DNA of 11,130 nt from Bacteroidales bacterium M2 (lineage in GTDB: Bacteria > Bacteroidota > Bacteroidia > Bacteroidales > Muribaculaceae). The stretch is taken from positions 1 through 11,130 of the forward strand of contig LUJM01000053.1 in NCBI GenBank assembly GCA_001689415.1, given 5' to 3'. The notes below the pieces were generated by a model. That model saw nothing but the letters and a program-made list of their open reading frames with translations, had not been told where the DNA came from and searched no databases. The translations under genes were made by a program, and so were the position numbers. How positions within the stretch are numbered: position 1 is the first letter of the stretch; the number at the start of each line of letters is the position of its first letter. Shown here in pieces: positions 9,046 through 11,130 of this stretch.

Positions 9046-9900
9046 GCCGAGACTTAGCAACAGCAGGCCGAGGTCGATGAGTTTTTCTCGCACATGTTTT
9101 TCGTGGAGGATTATTACTCCGTAGACAAACGATACCAACACGCTTCCCCTTCGAATCATCGATACTACCGATATCATAGAGTTGGGCATCGACAGTGAAT
9201 AAAAATATGCTATGTCGGCTGCGGTGAGGAATACACTGATGCCCAGAATCGACCAACGCCAACGCAAAGGTGTGCTGCCTGATGCACCGAATCGGTGAAG
9301 TGCCAATACAAGCAATGCCATGATGCATGCTTGATAAAGAGAATACCATGCCTGCACTTCAAGCGGTTTGTAGAATCCAAGCAGGTATTTGTCGTACAGT
9401 GCGCTGACTGCACCTAAGCTTGTCGCTCCTATCGACATCCAGAGCCAACAGCTGTTTTTGAGTGAAAATCCTTCTTTCGAGCCTACTCGACTTATGAAGA
9501 ATAAGGAGGCAAATCCGATAAGGATTCCGGCCCACTGCAGCAGGTTGAGGCGTTCGCCAAATACCAGCAAGGCTCCGACAAGCACTATCACCGGTCGTGT
9601 GGCATTGATTGGTCCCTGAATCGTTAGTGGTAGGTGCTTGATTGCAAAATAGCCTAATATCCACGAACTTAGCACAATTACGGCTTTTAATCCGATGAGC
9701 AAATGCCCTGTGAGGGTATTCTCAAGGCCATAATACCCATGTGCGATACCGCTGATTATAACCGGAGACATCAGCAATGTGCCGAATAAGGTATTGAGCA
9801 GCAGTACGCCGGGCACATTGTTGTCGCGTAGCGACAATTTCTTCATAATATCATAAAAGCCAAGCCCTAAAGCCGAACAAATGGCGAGTACCAACCACAT
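9025..9900 (-). CDS. EamA/DMT superfamily permease
   Basis: A 291-residue inner-membrane protein with about ten hydrophobic segments and two related EamA halves (about 1-136 and 150-290). The first half shows the typical PINATRPVIVLVGALLVFGE pattern (97-116), and the second half echoes it as SMIRRGSVLVSFVYGVIILHE (247-267), each ending in the family glutamate. Members export or import small metabolites such as amino acids, sugars or nucleosides, and the substrate cannot be read from sequence. The ATG is 12 bp after the MmcQ/YjbR stop, so it is the third gene of the leftward unit. The stop (TGA at 9025-9027) lies inside the last codons of the opposing gene. Confidence 0.9.
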   Translation of the reverse strand: MWLVLAICSALGLGFYDIMKKLSLRDNNVPGVLLLNTLFGTLLMSPVIISGIAHGYYGLENTLTGHLLIGLKAVIVLSSWILGYFAIKHLPLTIQGPINATRPVIVLVGALLVFGERLNLLQWAGILIGFASLFFISRVGSKEGFSLKNSCWLWMSIGATSLGAVSALYDKYLLGFYKPLEVQAWYSLYQACIMALLVLALHRFGASGSTPLRWRWSILGISVFLTAADIAYFYSLSMPNSMISVVSMIRRGSVLVSFVYGVIILHEKHVREKLIDLGLLLLSLGLLVAGS

Positions 9901-9912
9901 ATTGAGTATAGT

Positions 9913-10275
9913 TTATTTTCGTTTGATTGATTTCTTTGTATACTGATTCCTGATTATATCATACGACCTTTTCACCATAGCCATGATTTCAGAATCGCTG
10001 ATATCGCCGTTGAAGTCGATTTGAATCCAATTTTTCAAGCTTTTATTGACCGGGCGGCTAACAGATGTCCGCTCCGACATTAGCTGCTCGATTTCTTCCG
10101 GAGCCAACCTTACGGTTACCGACCTGAAATCGTCCATGTCGATAAGGCAGAACATATGGTCGAGAACATAGAAAACAAGTATGGAATCAAATTTTTTGGC
10201 AAACTTGCCGAAGGGCATCTTCTCGCTCGTATCTTCGAGTGATAAACAGTAGTCCCTCAGATATTCGATATCCAT
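9913..10275 (-). CDS. MmcQ/YjbR family protein
   Basis: A 120-residue protein of the MmcQ/YjbR (former DUF419) family, small alpha/beta proteins with a fold related to the double-wing DNA-binding domain of CyaY-like proteins. A biochemical role is not established. The family marks are the N-terminal MDIEYLRDYCLSL helix, EKMPFGKFAKKF (the usual E-x-x-P-F-G), VFYVLDHMFCLID, SVTVRLAPEE, and VNKSLKNWIQIDF matching the N..HW..v pattern of the family (here K-N-W). The C-terminus is basic (KKSIKRK). It follows the SIMPL gene stop by five bases, so the two are probably co-transcribed and maybe translationally coupled. No signal peptide; cytoplasmic. Confidence 0.9.
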   Translation of the reverse strand: MDIEYLRDYCLSLEDTSEKMPFGKFAKKFDSILVFYVLDHMFCLIDMDDFRSVTVRLAPEEIEQLMSERTSVSRPVNKSLKNWIQIDFNGDISDSEIMAMVKRSYDIIRNQYTKKSIKRK

Positions 10276-10280
10276 TTTCT

Positions 10281-10991
10281 TCAGTCTGCAGATTGAGTAA
10301 ACAGATACTTGACCCTTACGCTATATCGGCGTACGATTCTTTTCACATTGTCCATTCCCGAACCTCGGTCAAAAGACACGTTGCTGTACGCTGGCGTATC
10401 AAAATGCGTCGGGGTGTTTTCTATGATTTCATAGGGCGTCGTAATTTTCAGCCCTTCATTCTGCGCTATGAACTCTGCTTTTTCGCGTGCTGCGTCGAGC
10501 GCCGCCTTCAACCCCTGGCGGTTGTAAGCTTCCTTGTCCGAGTTGTCAATCGAAGTAATATAAAACCCGGTTATCCCTTTTCGGTCGAGCTGCTTCGATA
10601 TTTCGTCGAGTTGCTTGAAGTTGGTTACAGTTGCCGACAGTCGTTCGGCCATTAGAAATTCCGAAGTCTCCTCGCGGTTTCGAAAATTACCAATGTCTGA
10701 AATTACGATTGCCGAATCAGGTACGCCGGCACCCTTAAGGGTGCGGCGTACTTGCTTTTCGATCTCGGATAGTTTTACGATTACACTGTCTCCCGAGCCC
10801 AAATGCTTACGATACTCCTCCATGCTGATTTCTATTGTTATACGGTCGGGTATAATAGATATACTTGCCGATCCGTTAACTTCGATTGTCGGAGGGGTTT
10901 CTTGAGATACTGCGCTAAAGCTTGATAATAAGCTGAAAACGAATAATAGTATTATGGCTCGATATGACAAATGCCTCAATATGCTAATCAT
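10281..10991 (-). CDS. SIMPL domain (DUF541) exported protein
   Basis: A 236-residue protein with an N-terminal signal peptide (hydrophobic residues 12-25, cleavage probably after A27 or S29 near SAVSQE) and a SIMPL/DUF541 domain covering the rest. The opening strand TIEVNGSASISIIPDRITIEI (G-x-x-x-x-x-x-P-D) is the family hallmark, and the later LDAAREKAEFIAQNEGLKI helix followed by a long strand fits the BP26-like fold. Relatives such as Brucella BP26 are periplasmic and form oligomeric channels; a role here is unknown. It is the first gene of the leftward unit. The ATG at 10991 lies about 20 nt from the predicted start of transcription. Confidence 0.9.
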   Translation of the reverse strand: MISILRHLSYRAIILLFVFSLLSSFSAVSQETPPTIEVNGSASISIIPDRITIEISMEEYRKHLGSGDSVIVKLSEIEKQVRRTLKGAGVPDSAIVISDIGNFRNREETSEFLMAERLSATVTNFKQLDEISKQLDRKGITGFYITSIDNSDKEAYNRQGLKAALDAAREKAEFIAQNEGLKITTPYEIIENTPTHFDTPAYSNVSFDRGSGMDNVKRIVRRYSVRVKYLFTQSAD

Positions 10992-11016
10992 CTTGTGTTA
11001 TGCTAAAATCTGAATG

Positions 11017-11024
11017 CAAAGTTA
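11017..11024 (-). promoter_or_regulatory. Probable -7 element of the SIMPL-MmcQ-EamA unit
   Basis: On the minus strand TAACTTTG fits TAnnTTTG. It would start transcription near 11009-11012, leaving a leader of about 20 nt, the same as for pyrB. No TTG lies 19-21 bp further upstream; the nearest TTTTTG is 26 bp away, so the -33 half is weak or the promoter needs an activator. Confidence 0.5.
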
Positions 11025-11055
11025 GCAATTTTAAGATGAATAATAGCCACCAAAA

Positions 11056-11070
11056 ATCAAACGTTTTGAT
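11056..11070. promoter_or_regulatory. 15-bp palindrome, candidate operator
   Basis: ATCAAA-CGT-TTTGAT has perfect six-base arms around a three-base centre, in an AT-rich region. Its centre is about 50 bp upstream of the predicted start of the leftward unit, where activators commonly bind. A related half-site, CGTTTGAAT, follows about 18 bp to the right (11080-11088). No regulator family is identified. Confidence 0.4.
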
Positions 11071-11130
11071 ATTTCTCTACGTTTGAATTAATAATTGTGC
11101 TATAGTAGTGGTGCGATAAAAATCTAGCCA

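Overview
The window looks like a chromosomal core segment of a Bacteroidota (order Bacteroidales) genome. I base this on a textbook Bacteroides-type promoter (TTTG, 19 bp, TAnnTTTG) ahead of pyrB, on the general lack of Shine-Dalgarno sequences with A/T-rich leaders instead, and on several protein types typical of that order: a SagB/ThcOx-like nitroreductase, a secreted protein with a carboxypeptidase-like regulatory domain, and a pyrB-pyrI-flavin reductase-glyA order. The base composition looks near even in GC, so a gut Muribaculaceae-like lineage is a reasonable guess, but the family cannot be fixed from this window.

Layout. (1) Positions 1-1500, minus strand: a membrane-anchored family 3 solute-binding protein is followed 40 bp later by a nitroreductase whose end is cut by the left edge. 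(2) Positions 1507-1655: a 149-bp divergent intergenic region carrying the pyrB promoter. (3) Positions 1656-9045, plus strand: seven tightly packed genes, pyrB, pyrI, a flavin reductase family gene, glyA, ispD, recG and a secreted protein of unknown function. Junctions are either overlaps (4, 7 and 28 nt) or gaps of 15-18 bp, so this reads as one transcription unit. (4) Positions 9025-10991, minus strand: a second tight unit transcribed leftwards, SIMPL (DUF541) protein, then MmcQ/YjbR protein, then an EamA/DMT-type permease. Its last gene overlaps the 3' end of the plus-strand unit by 21 bp, tail to tail. (5) Positions 10992-11130: an AT-rich intergenic region with a probable promoter for unit 4 and a 15-bp palindrome upstream of it.

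How the genes work together. PyrB and PyrI form the catalytic and regulatory chains of aspartate transcarbamoylase, the committed step of pyrimidine synthesis. GlyA makes glycine and 5,10-methylene-THF, which feeds thymidylate and purine synthesis. IspD serves MEP-pathway isoprenoid synthesis and RecG remodels stalled forks and recombination intermediates. Together this is a growth-linked housekeeping operon with no single pathway. No mobile element, CRISPR array, tRNA or rRNA was seen, and no stretch longer than 300 bases lacks a gene. Nothing here amounts to a clearly new system. The least explained items are the 414-aa secreted protein, the permease-less solute-binding protein that appears to lack the usual ligand-binding arginine, and the palindrome at the right edge.
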